Source of the DNA: Rhizobium sp. BK313
GTDB taxonomy: Bacteria > Pseudomonadota > Alphaproteobacteria > Rhizobiales > Rhizobiaceae
Length of the DNA stretch: 64,000 nucleotides
NCBI RefSeq assembly: GCF_014193655.1
Contig: NZ_JACHZQ010000002.1
Coordinates: 739,827 to 803,826, forward strand
Reading direction: 5' to 3'
In this document: one piece after another, positions 33,532 to 41,878 of the stretch
Numbering within the stretch: the first letter of the stretch is position 1
Layout: each line of letters opens with the position of its first letter
Notes under the pieces: generated by a model
The model's database searches: none
Told to the model about the DNA's origin: nothing
What the model saw: only the letters and a program-made list of their open reading frames with translations
Program-made: the position numbers and the translations under genes

Positions 33532-34947
33532 ATGAATAAGCCCGCTCAAAGTCTTTTTGAAAAAATCTGGCAGTCCCATCTCATTCGGCATTTTGACGAC
33601 GGACGCGACCTGCTTTTTGTCGACCGCCATGTCCTGCAGGAAACGACCAGCGCCCGTGCCTTCGAGGGGCTAGTGCGTAAGATGCGTCCGGTCCTGCATC
33701 CCGAACTCAGCGTTGCCACCCAGGACCATATCATCTCGACGGAGCCGGGACGCACCGAAACGACGAACCCGCAGGGTCGCGAGCTGCTGACCCTGATGCG
33801 GGCAAACGCCTTCGCAAACCGGATTCGGCATTTCGGCGTCGAAGATCCACGCCAGGGCATCGTCCATGTCATCGGTCCCGAACTCGGCTTGGCTTTGCCC
33901 GGCGCGATCCTGGTTTGCGGCGACAGCCACACGTCGACGGCCGGCGGATTGGGTGCGCTCGGCATCGGTATCGGCACGAGCGAGGTCGAACATGTCCTTG
34001 CGACGCAGACGCTGGCCCTCGTCAAGCCGCGAACCATGCGGATCGTCTTTTCCGGCCGGTTGCCTGCCGGCGTGACTGCGAAAGACATGATCCTGCACGC
34101 GATCGGTAAGTTCGGCATTGCGGCGGGGCAGGGACACGCCGTCGAATACGCTGGCGACACAATCGAAGCGTTGCCGATCGAGGCGCGGCTGACGATCTGC
34201 AACATGTCGATCGAGATCGGCGCGCGCCTCGGTCTGATCGCTCCGGACGAGGCGACGATCGCCTATGTCACTGGCCGTGAATACGCGCCCCGGGGCGATA
34301 TGCTTGAGAGAGCAATCGCGCATTGGCGTGGCTTGGTCACCGATGCCGGGACGAATTTCGACAAGGATCTTGCCATCGATTCCACCAGGATTGCACCGCA
34401 GGTGACCTGGGGAACGACGCAGCAGGACGTTGTCGGCATTGGCGAGCGCGTTCCCGATCCCGCCAGCTTCAATGAGGCGACGCGGCGCGAATTGGCGAGT
34501 GACGCCATGCGGTACATGGACCTTTCTCCTGGCATGCCGCTCGAAGGATTGCCGATCAATATCGCCTTCATCGGATCGTGCACGAACGCCCGCCTCTCGG
34601 ATCTCGAGGATGCTGCGGCGGTGGCGCGAGGCCGCAAGGTTGCCGAAGGCGTTCGCGCCATGGTCGTTCCCGGCTCGATGAGCGTCAAGCGCGCGGCCGA
34701 AGCCAAGGGTCTCCACACCATATTTCAGGAAGCCGGTTTCGAGTGGCGGGATGCCGGCTGCTCGATGTGCGTGAGCATGAACGAGGACGTCGTTCCGCCG
34801 GGAAGCCGCTGTATTGCGACCTCAAATCGCAATTTCGAAAACAGGCAGGGACCACGCAGCCGGACACATCTCGCCAGCCCCGCAATGGTGGCCGCGGCGG
34901 CCATTACCGGCAAAATTTCGGATGTGCGTAAGGTGATGGCGTCATGA
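33532..34947 (+). CDS. leuC: LeuC-like hydro-lyase large subunit (aconitase superfamily)
   Basis: A 471-residue [4Fe-4S] protein of the isopropylmalate isomerase large-subunit family. Cluster Cys residues are in IGSCTNARLSDLE and in DAGCSMCVSMNEDV; the substrate motif GDSHTSTAGGLGALG is intact. The overall length equals bacterial LeuC. Here it is paired with a LeuD-like subunit, a PEP-mutase-family protein and a NitT/TauT-type importer, not with leucine genes. It is therefore more likely a catabolic hydratase of a related acid, such as a dimethylmaleate or citraconate-type compound (inference from the Eubacterium dimethylmaleate pathway). No clear Shine-Dalgarno precedes ATG 33532. The symbol names the family only. 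Confidence 0.88.
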   Translation: MNKPAQSLFEKIWQSHLIRHFDDGRDLLFVDRHVLQETTSARAFEGLVRKMRPVLHPELSVATQDHIISTEPGRTETTNPQGRELLTLMRANAFANRIRHFGVEDPRQGIVHVIGPELGLALPGAILVCGDSHTSTAGGLGALGIGIGTSEVEHVLATQTLALVKPRTMRIVFSGRLPAGVTAKDMILHAIGKFGIAAGQGHAVEYAGDTIEALPIEARLTICNMSIEIGARLGLIAPDEATIAYVTGREYAPRGDMLERAIAHWRGLVTDAGTNFDKDLAIDSTRIAPQVTWGTTQQDVVGIGERVPDPASFNEATRRELASDAMRYMDLSPGMPLEGLPINIAFIGSCTNARLSDLEDAAAVARGRKVAEGVRAMVVPGSMSVKRAAEAKGLHTIFQEAGFEWRDAGCSMCVSMNEDVVPPGSRCIATSNRNFENRQGPRSRTHLASPAMVAAAAITGKISDVRKVMAS

Positions 34948-35582
34948 GTCAGGGTTTCGTCAATTTCTCAGGCATAGCGGCGGCTATGCCGGCAGCCAAT
35001 ATCAACACGGATGCCATCATTCCGATACCCTGGATGCGCACCGCTCATGCCGATCTCGGAAAAGGTCTGTTTGCCGTGCAGCGATATGATGATGTCGGTA
35101 AAGAGCGTCCGGAATTCATCCTGAACCAGCAGCCGTTCCGCTCCGCATCGATCTTGCTCGGCGGCGAGAATTTCGGCTGCGGCAGTTCGCGAGAGGCTGC
35201 GGTCTGGGCGTTGGTACAGTTCGGCATCAAATGCGTCTTTGCGCCGAGCTTTGCCGATATCTTTTACGAGAATGCCTTCCGCAATGGCCTAGTCGCCGGC
35301 ATCATCGACAAATCCGACCTGGAAGCCTGTATTGCCCTTTCCGGCGAAGAGGGCGGCGATCCGGTTTTCGCAGTCGATCTTCTGAACGGCACACTGACCC
35401 ACGCGAAAGGCTGCCAGACGCGCTTTCGCATAGCCGCCTCCCGTCGTGACGCGCTCATACGCGGCGATGACGAGATCGGTCTCACTCTTCGCTATGCAGA
35501 CGACATCGCTGCATTTCATGCCGAGGGGCTTGCCAACTATCCCTGGCTTCATGCTCCGCTCACATCCAAGGTATCAACGTGA
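34944..35582 (+). CDS. leuD: LeuD-like hydro-lyase small subunit (swivel domain)
   Basis: A 212-residue aconitase swivel-domain protein. It carries NINTDAIIPIPWMRTAH near the N-terminus and the conserved LLGGENFGCGSSREAAVWAL segment at about residue 75, which contributes substrate-binding Ser and Arg. The length is normal for LeuD. ATG 34944 overlaps the large-subunit stop, and its own stop overlaps the next GTG start, so the three genes are translationally coupled. It should form the active heteromer with the subunit at 33532. Confidence 0.88.
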   Translation: MSQGFVNFSGIAAAMPAANINTDAIIPIPWMRTAHADLGKGLFAVQRYDDVGKERPEFILNQQPFRSASILLGGENFGCGSSREAAVWALVQFGIKCVFAPSFADIFYENAFRNGLVAGIIDKSDLEACIALSGEEGGDPVFAVDLLNGTLTHAKGCQTRFRIAASRRDALIRGDDEIGLTLRYADDIAAFHAEGLANYPWLHAPLTSKVST

Positions 35583-36463
35583 CTAGACAATCCTTCCGAC
35601 AGGCGCTTGCTTCCGAGCGGCCACTCATCACCCCTCTTGCTCACGATGCCCTTTCCGCGCGCCTGATCGAAGAGGCTGGCTTCAAGGCCTTCACCATCGG
35701 CGGCTCGGCCTTGCTGGCCGCGCGTCATGCATATCCGGATATCGGCCTGATCGGTCTCACCGATATGGCGCAGGGCATTAAGGACATAGCCGATGCCTCC
35801 ACCTTGCCATTCCTGACGGATGCCGATGATGGCTATGGAGACGTCAAGAGTACCGTCCGGACGGTACTGGCCTACGAAGCGATCGGTGTGGGCTGCATGC
35901 TCATCGAAGATCAGGAACGCGACCGGAAGCAGCAACGGGCGGACAAGGCCGCTGCCGTAGCGGATGAAGCCGTCATCGAGGCGAAGCTTCGCGCAGCACT
36001 CGCCACGCGCAACAATCCGGAGACCTTCATCATCGGACGTACAGATGCCTATGGCGTCTATGGGCTCGACGCGGCGATGCGCCGGGCTGAGCGTTTTTTA
36101 TCGCTCGGCGTAGACGGCATTTTTATTGCCGGCTTGCGGACGGAGGCCGATTACGAGCGTGTCGGCAAGACGTTCAAAGGCTCCTTCATGTCGGCGGCAA
36201 TGTTTGAAGGCGGCAATACACCGTGGCTTGCGCCCTCTGTGCTCGGCGAGATGGGCTTCAGTCAGGTTTCTTTCCCTGTCAGCCTTCTTCTTCGTTCCGT
36301 CGCCGCGATGCGTGCTGGCCTTGAGGATCTGCGCAAGCATGGGCGTGGCGAGACACGCTTGCAGCCGTTCGAAGGCATCGGACAAGCGCGCGAGATTTTG
36401 GATGCAGCCGTCAACTTGACGAAATGGCGGAGCATCGAAACAGAATTCGGACAGGGCGGCTGA
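35579..36463 (+). CDS. Isocitrate lyase/PEP mutase family protein with altered catalytic loop
   Basis: A 294-residue TIM-barrel protein. The metal site motif is DADDGYGDV (about residue 82), and LIEDQERDRK follows at about residue 115. In lyases of the family the loop after EDQ carries K-[KR]-C-G-H with a catalytic Cys. Here the loop reads RDRKQQRADKAA and has no Cys. Oxaloacetate decarboxylase- or hydrolase-type chemistry, or a new reaction, is therefore possible. Dimethylmalate lyase belongs to this family and works after a LeuCD-like hydratase, which matches the gene order. It starts at GTG 35579, overlapping the LeuD-like stop. Confidence 0.85.
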   Translation: MTRQSFRQALASERPLITPLAHDALSARLIEEAGFKAFTIGGSALLAARHAYPDIGLIGLTDMAQGIKDIADASTLPFLTDADDGYGDVKSTVRTVLAYEAIGVGCMLIEDQERDRKQQRADKAAAVADEAVIEAKLRAALATRNNPETFIIGRTDAYGVYGLDAAMRRAERFLSLGVDGIFIAGLRTEADYERVGKTFKGSFMSAAMFEGGNTPWLAPSVLGEMGFSQVSFPVSLLLRSVAAMRAGLEDLRKHGRGETRLQPFEGIGQAREILDAAVNLTKWRSIETEFGQGG

Positions 36464-36566
36464 AGGCCGGCTGTTTCGGAAAGCAATGCCTGTGATTGAA
36501 GGAGGAGAGTTTCATTCAGCGCACAGGAAAGATCGTGCTCAATCGAATACAATGGGAGGAAAGTGC

Positions 36567-37565
36567 ATGCCAAGTTTGAATTTTCAATGTCTGTCGCGCT
36601 CGGCGATCGCTGTGGTCGCCGGCCTGATGCTCGCCGCACCTGCAGGCGCTGAGCAGCTGGTCGTCAGCAATTACGGCGTTTCCGCCAACGGCATGCCGTT
36701 CGCAGTCGCCATGGCCAAAGGTTATTTCAAGGATGAAGGCGCGAACGTCACCGGTATCGTAACATCCGACGGCGGTGGTACCACACTTCGCAACATGCTG
36801 GCCGGCGACGTGCCCTACGGCGAAGTCAATCCCAGCGTCGTTGTGGCTGCGATCCAGAAGGGCGCCGACATCAAGATCGTCAGCGACAATGTCAGCACGG
36901 TTGCCGAATTCGTCTGGGCGGTAAAGCCGGACTCGCCGATCAAGACCGTCAAGGATCTGAAGGGCAAGAAGATCGCCTATACCAACCCGCGTTCGACCAG
37001 CCAGGCGCTTGCGACGCTTCTGCTGCAGTCCGGTGGCCTCAAGACCGAAGATGCGGAACTCGTGAAGACCGGTGGGTTTGGTGAAGGCGTTGCCGCCCTT
37101 GACACCGACCTCGTCGACATCGCGCCCATTCCGGAACCGCTTTGGTCGAAATTCAAGGATAAGTATCGGCCTATCGCCAAAGCGACCGATATCCTGCCGC
37201 CACTTGAAAACGTTGTCGGCGTCGTCTCGCAATCCCAGGCCAAGGCAAAGGGCGATTTCATTCGCGCCGTCATTCGTGCACGCCGCAAGGCAGTGGACTT
37301 CATGATCCAGCATCCGGACGAGGCAGGCGATATCGTCGCCAAGGCCTATAATCTCGATCCTGCAGTCGGTCGTGCCGCCGTTACCAACCTGACGACCAGC
37401 AGAACCCAGGGCATGCCCTATTGGGGACCGGGTACCGTGCACATGGCAGGTCTGCAGCGCATGATCGAACTGCAAAAGTCGGTAGGGGCGATCTCGGGCG
37501 ATGCCGACGTGGCGAAAATGATCGATACCAGCTTCCTGCCGGACGATATCAAGGGCATCCAATGA
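36567..37565 (+). CDS. NitT/TauT-type ABC solute-binding protein
   Basis: A 332-residue periplasmic protein with a Sec signal (SAIAVVAGLMLAAPAGA, cleavage before EQLVVSNYG). The mature fold is the NMT1/SsuA type: GMPFAVAMAKGYFKDEGANV, SDGGGTTLRNMLAGDVPYGE and the hinge segment DLKGKKIAYTNPRSTSQ. Relatives bind sulfonates, nitrate, aromatic acids, phthalate or pyrimidine precursors. I chose ATG 36567 because GGGAGGA ends 6 bases before it and it gives a proper signal peptide; an upstream ATG at 36486 does not. The ligand is probably the acid processed by the upstream enzymes. Confidence 0.92.
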   Translation: MPSLNFQCLSRSAIAVVAGLMLAAPAGAEQLVVSNYGVSANGMPFAVAMAKGYFKDEGANVTGIVTSDGGGTTLRNMLAGDVPYGEVNPSVVVAAIQKGADIKIVSDNVSTVAEFVWAVKPDSPIKTVKDLKGKKIAYTNPRSTSQALATLLLQSGGLKTEDAELVKTGGFGEGVAALDTDLVDIAPIPEPLWSKFKDKYRPIAKATDILPPLENVVGVVSQSQAKAKGDFIRAVIRARRKAVDFMIQHPDEAGDIVAKAYNLDPAVGRAAVTNLTTSRTQGMPYWGPGTVHMAGLQRMIELQKSVGAISGDADVAKMIDTSFLPDDIKGIQ

Positions 37566-38368
37566 CATCAGCAGCACATGTCACGCTTCGGGCGGCGGAG
37601 AAATCATTCCAACGCCCGGGCAGCAAGGAAATCGTGCATGCAATGGGGCCGATCGACCTCGATTTGCGCAAAGGTGAATTCTTTGCGGTCGTAGGACCCT
37701 CCGGATGCGGCAAGTCGACCATGCTCGAACTGATCGCCGGATTGACGACGGCAAGCAAGGGCAGCGTCGAATTCGAAGGCAATGCCATCGGCAATCGCAT
37801 CCCCGATGGCGTCGGCGTGGTCTTCCAGGAGGATGCATCCTTCCCCTGGATGACCGTGCGGAACAATATCGAATTCGGATTGCGTCGAACGAAGCTCAGC
37901 CGGGAAGAAAGGGAAGGGCGCGTTTCGCGCGCCCTTAACATGATGGGCCTGTCCGCTTTTGCCGAGAGCTACCCCGCGCAGCTCTCCGGCGGCATGCGTC
38001 AGCGCGTCTGCATAGCGCGCACGCTGGTTACCCAACCGCGTCTAATCCTCCTCGACGAACCCTTCGGAGCGCTCGATCAGCAGACCCGCTTGCTGATGGG
38101 CGACGAGCTCCTGCGTCTTTGGCGGCACACCGGCGCCACCGTCTTTCTCATCACCCATGCCTTGGACGAGGCGGCGATGCTTGCCGACCGTATCGGTGTG
38201 ATGTCGGCACGGCCGGGTAGGCTGCTCGATATCGTGGAAACCGGTTGGCCCAAGGATCGCGACAGTCGCATCGTCGAGGACAACCGCTTCGGCGAGATCA
38301 CGGCGCGGCTTTGGCGGTCGCTGCGAACAGAGTCGATGAAGTCCATGGGGAAGGCGGGAGCTGCATGA
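37562..38368 (+). CDS. NitT/TauT-type ABC transporter ATP-binding protein
   Basis: A 268-residue ATPase with Walker A GPSGCGKST (about residue 45), signature [15 protein letters not shown], Walker B LILLDEPFGALD and switch His in FLITHALDEA. This is the SsuB/TauB/NrtD family. The ATG overlaps the solute-binding protein stop, and its stop overlaps the permease ATG. It energises the importer formed with the two permeases downstream. Confidence 0.94.
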   Translation: MTSAAHVTLRAAEKSFQRPGSKEIVHAMGPIDLDLRKGEFFAVVGPSGCGKSTMLELIAGLTTASKGSVEFEGNAIGNRIPDGVGVVFQEDASFPWMTVRNNIEFGLRRTKLSREEREGRVSRALNMMGLSAFAESYPAQLSGGMRQRVCIARTLVTQPRLILLDEPFGALDQQTRLLMGDELLRLWRHTGATVFLITHALDEAAMLADRIGVMSARPGRLLDIVETGWPKDRDSRIVEDNRFGEITARLWRSLRTESMKSMGKAGAA

Positions 38369-39120
38369 TGAGCCGCCCCGCGATCTATCGTCTGGTGATC
38401 ATCCTCGGTTTCGTTGCCCTGCTCGAAGTCCTGTGCCTGACGGGGACGATCGACGTCATAACGATGCAGGCGCCGCATCGCATGATCATGGATCTATTCG
38501 CCATGCTGTCATCTGGCAGTCTCAACGCGGCGATCGCGAAAACGCTGTCCAACGCTGCAATTGCCTTTGTGCTGGCGCTCGTTGTCGGCGTCATGACCGC
38601 GGTCGTTCTCTACCGGTTCCGCTTGGCGCGCGATGTGCTCGATCCCCTGTTCGCGACCTATTATGCCATTCCCGTTTTTGCCTTCTATCCATTGCTCATC
38701 ATCGTTCTGGGCCTCGGAGATGCACCGCAGATATTGCTGGGCTTCATGCTGGCGGTGGTGGCGGTCATCGTGAACACATTGAATGGCCTGGATCGTGTAC
38801 CCCGCGTCCTTCTCAAGACGGCGAGGGTCAATCACATGGGACCGGTCGAGACCGCGGCAAAAATCATGCTGCCGTCCGCGGCACCCTATGTTCTGACCGG
38901 CGCCAAACTCGCGGTCGCCTATTCGCTGATTGGCATCATCGGTGCCGAGTTCATCATGTCGCGCGGCGGCATGGGATATGAAATCAGCTTTGCCTACAAC
39001 AATTTCGATAACGCCACCATGTACCCGTTGATCATCCTGATCCTGTTCGTTTCGATCAGCGTGAACACCATCCTTGCCTATTGGGAGAAACGGCTCATGC
39101 GGCGGAGAGGACAGGGATAA
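38365..39120 (+). CDS. NitT/TauT-type ABC transporter permease 1
   Basis: A 251-residue BPD_transp_1 permease with about six transmembrane segments. It has LSNAAIAFVLALVVGVMTAV early and the EAA-loop region KTARVNHMGPVETAAKIMLP near residue 150. The start is ATG 38365, coupled to the ATPase stop; ATG 38368 is an equally possible start. Its TAA overlaps the ATG of the second permease. Confidence 0.92.
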   Translation: MMSRPAIYRLVIILGFVALLEVLCLTGTIDVITMQAPHRMIMDLFAMLSSGSLNAAIAKTLSNAAIAFVLALVVGVMTAVVLYRFRLARDVLDPLFATYYAIPVFAFYPLLIIVLGLGDAPQILLGFMLAVVAVIVNTLNGLDRVPRVLLKTARVNHMGPVETAAKIMLPSAAPYVLTGAKLAVAYSLIGIIGAEFIMSRGGMGYEISFAYNNFDNATMYPLIILILFVSISVNTILAYWEKRLMRRRGQG

Positions 39121-39866
39121 TGTCTGGTTCGCAAACGGCACTCCGAAATGCCGCAATCCTCATTCTGCTCGTCCTCATCTGCTGGCAGCTGCTTTACTGG
39201 GATGTCGGTGATATTGCGCTGCGCTCGCCGGCACAAACGCTGAGCTATGTCGGCACGCTGCTCGTCGGCGACATGATCTGGCCGCATCTGTGGGAAACCA
39301 TGCGCGCCTTCGTGATGGCCTTGATCCTGGCAATCGTCTCGGGCCTGACGATCGGGTTTACCCTGGGCTACAGCCGTTCGGCCGCACAGACCTTCGAACC
39401 CATCCTCGTTGCATTCTATTCGATCCCCAAGATCACGCTTTATCCGATACTGCTTCTGATTTTCGGGCTTGGAATATCGGCGAAGGTGGCGTTCGGCACG
39501 ATCCACGGCATTATCCCGATCGCGCTTTTCACCATGAACGCCGTTCGCAATGTTCGTCCGGTGCTGATCAAGACGGGCAAGGTAATGCAGCTCAGCCAGG
39601 CCGACATGGTGCGCACGATCCTGTTTCCCGCTGCCCTGCCGGAAATATTCACCGGCCTTCGTGTGGGCTTTTCGCTGACACTCATCGGTACACTGCTTGG
39701 TGAAATGTTCGCGTCCCAGAGCGGACTCGGTTTCCTTTTGATGAATGCAATCGGCTTACACAATATCGATCTGATCATGGCGATCACGCTTATCCTGGTT
39801 GTTTTTGCCGCCACCGTCAGCAGCGTCCTGCTTTTTTACGATCACAAATTGCATGGGCAGAGATAG
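39120..39866 (+). CDS. NitT/TauT-type ABC transporter permease 2
   Basis: A 248-residue BPD_transp_1 permease, paralogous to the preceding gene. It shows LWETMRAFVMALILAIVSGL and the EAA-type segment KTGKVMQLSQADMVRTILFP near residue 150. It starts in TAATG overlap with permease 1, so a heterodimeric channel is likely. It ends the operon that began at 33532. Confidence 0.92.
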   Translation: MSGSQTALRNAAILILLVLICWQLLYWDVGDIALRSPAQTLSYVGTLLVGDMIWPHLWETMRAFVMALILAIVSGLTIGFTLGYSRSAAQTFEPILVAFYSIPKITLYPILLLIFGLGISAKVAFGTIHGIIPIALFTMNAVRNVRPVLIKTGKVMQLSQADMVRTILFPAALPEIFTGLRVGFSLTLIGTLLGEMFASQSGLGFLLMNAIGLHNIDLIMAITLILVVFAATVSSVLLFYDHKLHGQR

Positions 39867-40180
39867 GGTCAATCACCGGCCCGCTTGAGGAAGTTCCTCT
39901 CCTGCCATTCGGGTGGGGCGAGCTCCGCGATGGAGGGTGCCTTCATTGCATGCATGGCGGATTTCGCGCCATGGTTGCTCAGGCGGGTACGCCGGTGACA
40001 ATCTGCTCGGAAAGCGCAATGAAGGCCCCGGGATGATGCGGCGGCACTACGGCGCTGGCGATGCCCAGCAATAAGCCTGTTGGGCGCTCAGCTTACGGCG
40101 GGTCAGCCCGATATCGAGTGCAATTAGGTCCTCACGATTGGCTGCCAAGCGACACCGATCGAGAAAATACACTTGACACC
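39867..40180. other. Gap before the GntR gene
   Basis: Nothing clearly coding is seen. A short minus-strand frame around 39990-40090 reads LLLGIASAVVPPHHPGAF and may be the decayed end of an old gene, but support is weak. A TTGACA (40173-40178) stands just upstream of the operator pair and could be a -35 element. Confidence 0.3.
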
Positions 40181-40207
40181 TGTCATGACATTTGATTGTC
40201 ATGACAA
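40181..40207. promoter_or_regulatory. Tandem TGTCATGACA palindromes upstream of GntR gene
   Basis: Two perfect 10-base palindromes, at 40181-40190 and 40197-40206, have centres 16 bases apart and end 3 bases before ATG 40209. The second extends to TTGTCATGACAA. A third copy (TGTCATGACG) precedes the paralogous GntR gene at 46721. This fits autoregulation by GntR/UTRA repressors. Confidence 0.65.
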
Positions 40208-40208
40208 T

Positions 40209-40958
40209 ATGTGGAACGACAACGAACTTTCTCCCGGGCCGCTACCCCTCTGGTGGCAAATCTCAGATCGCCTTCGGCGCGCTATCGAGCATGGCGAGTT
40301 CAAGGCAGGAGATGTCCTGCCGTCGGAGGCCCAGTTGAACGAGGCGTTCGGCGTCAGCCGGACAACGGCACGAGCGGCTCTGGACCGGCTGGAGCAGGAG
40401 GGTCTGATCCTGCGTCGGGCTGGAAAAGGGTCCGTCGTTCTCGATCCGAAAGTCGAACAGCCGCTGAGCCGTCTTTCGAGCTTTGCGGAGGACATGCGAC
40501 AGCGTGGCTTGAGTGCCAGCTATGCGACTTATCGTGTCGCGATGGATGCCGCACCTTCCGAGGTCGCCTCAGCATTAAACATCGAAGAGGGCCGCAAGGC
40601 CGTCCATATTACGCGATTGTTGAAGGCGGACGGTCTCCCGATGGGCATGTCTCATTCGTGGATCAATCCGGACATTCTCGGTAGTGCCGCAGTTCCCAAT
40701 GCCACGGACCTTGATAACCGATCGCTTTACGACTGGCTCGAAACAAATCTCGCCGCGCGCATCGTCGCCGGAACTGAGATGATCGAGGCTGCCGTCACCG
40801 ATCCGCGCCTTTCGCAGCAGCTCGATGTGCCTCTCGGTTCGGCGGTGCTCGTCGCACGCCGGCGCTCGCATGGACAGGACCAGCGCCCGATCGAATATGC
40901 CGTCGTCTACTACCGCGCTGATCGTTATCGCTTTACCATCGATTTGGTGCGCGAATGA
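40209..40958 (+). CDS. GntR family regulator with UTRA domain, copy 1
   Basis: A 249-residue HutC-type regulator. The winged helix (residues ~12-80) reads PLWWQISDRLRRAIEHGEFK, GDVLPSEAQLNEAFGVSRTT and RAALDRLEQEGLILRRAGKG. The UTRA ligand domain follows, with HITRLLKADGLPMGMSHSWI. I chose ATG 40209; upstream TTG or ATG codons lie inside the operator palindromes. It is paralogous to the GntR at 46721, matching well through the DNA-binding domain and LSRLSSFAEDMRQRG. Its stop overlaps the kinase ATG, so regulator and kinase are one unit. UTRA regulators commonly sense phosphorylated sugars, which fits a PfkB product. Confidence 0.92.
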   Translation: MWNDNELSPGPLPLWWQISDRLRRAIEHGEFKAGDVLPSEAQLNEAFGVSRTTARAALDRLEQEGLILRRAGKGSVVLDPKVEQPLSRLSSFAEDMRQRGLSASYATYRVAMDAAPSEVASALNIEEGRKAVHITRLLKADGLPMGMSHSWINPDILGSAAVPNATDLDNRSLYDWLETNLAARIVAGTEMIEAAVTDPRLSQQLDVPLGSAVLVARRRSHGQDQRPIEYAVVYYRADRYRFTIDLVRE

Positions 40959-41878
40959 GTAAGATCGCGCTGTTTGTAGGGGATGTGAGCCTGGACCTGA
41001 CGATGGTTGCGGATCACCTGCCCGCACCCGATGAAAAGGTTCACGTCGATCACGCGTCCGAGGCGCCGGGAGGCGTTGTCGCAAACGCCGCTGTGGCTTG
41101 CGCGCGTACAGGCGCTTCCGTCAAGGCCTTGTTGCAGATGGGGGACGACGCGGCCGCCGATGTCGCCGCAACCGGATTGCGAGAACGAGGTGTCGATGTG
41201 GAGTTCGACACCGTGCCTGGGCGAACCTGCCGTGTTGTGGTTATCATCGAGCCGCACGGCGAGAAGCGGCTGCTGCTCGATCCAGGCGTCTCGATGTATC
41301 CTGGGCATGCTGCGATAGAGCGCGTGGATCTTGCCGACATCGGCTGGGTTCACACGGCAGTCTATGGTGATGCCGCCCGGCTGCTTGTGGAAAAATGCCG
41401 CCATGCCGGTGTTTCATGGTCGCTGGATCTGGAACCGGCATCGTTCCCCTCCGGCATTCAGACGCTGGTGGAGATGATCGACGGCGCTTCCGTCATTTTC
41501 TGCAATGACCGGGCAGCAGCGGCAATTGGGGGCGATCCCGTCGCCATGCTGCTCGCTCTCGGTGCAAAGGCCGTCATTCGGACCTTGGGGCCAATCGGCG
41601 CACAATTCAACGCCGCCGACCAGATATTCGACGTTTCCGCCCCAAAGCTTGCGAGTGTCATCGATACCACAGGCGCCGGTGATTGCCTGGCGGGCTGGTT
41701 CATCGGCGAAACCATCGCCGGCCTGACGGCGGAAGCTGCTCTGAAGGCGGCCGTGGTTGCTGCGACGCTCAGCTGCCAGGCACTTGGCGCACAGGATTCC
41801 TACCCAAACCAAACTGAAGTGGCAGCCGTCCTAAACCAAGGATTACCGGTGCCCAAAACCAAAAATGAGGAAGCATGA
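40955..41878 (+). CDS. PfkB family carbohydrate kinase, module 1
   Basis: A 307-residue ribokinase-like enzyme. The substrate-site glycines are in EAPGGVVANAAVACARTG (about residue 32). The ATP-site and catalytic Asp are in VIDTTGAGDCLAGWF near residue 230. It probably phosphorylates the imported sugar, nucleoside or cyclitol in the cytoplasm. It overlaps both neighbours by 4 bases. The next gene is a BtpA-family barrel that should act on the phosphorylated product. A second PfkB gene is at 50170. Confidence 0.92.
   Translation: MSKIALFVGDVSLDLTMVADHLPAPDEKVHVDHASEAPGGVVANAAVACARTGASVKALLQMGDDAAADVAATGLRERGVDVEFDTVPGRTCRVVVIIEPHGEKRLLLDPGVSMYPGHAAIERVDLADIGWVHTAVYGDAARLLVEKCRHAGVSWSLDLEPASFPSGIQTLVEMIDGASVIFCNDRAAAAIGGDPVAMLLALGAKAVIRTLGPIGAQFNAADQIFDVSAPKLASVIDTTGAGDCLAGWFIGETIAGLTAEAALKAAVVAATLSCQALGAQDSYPNQTEVAAVLNQGLPVPKTKNEEA

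Noticed and set aside
33670..34716. A 348-codon minus-strand frame opposite the LeuC-like gene
   Set aside because: The plus strand carries all conserved cluster cysteines and motifs; the antisense has none.
33532..35582. Reading the LeuCD pair as the leucine biosynthesis isomerase
   Set aside because: Not excluded biochemically, but no leuA/leuB neighbours are present and the operon contains a lyase-family protein and an importer, so a catabolic role is preferred.
40173..40208. Upstream TTG/ATG starts for the first GntR gene
   Set aside because: They fall in the tandem palindromes and would add residues absent from the paralogue.
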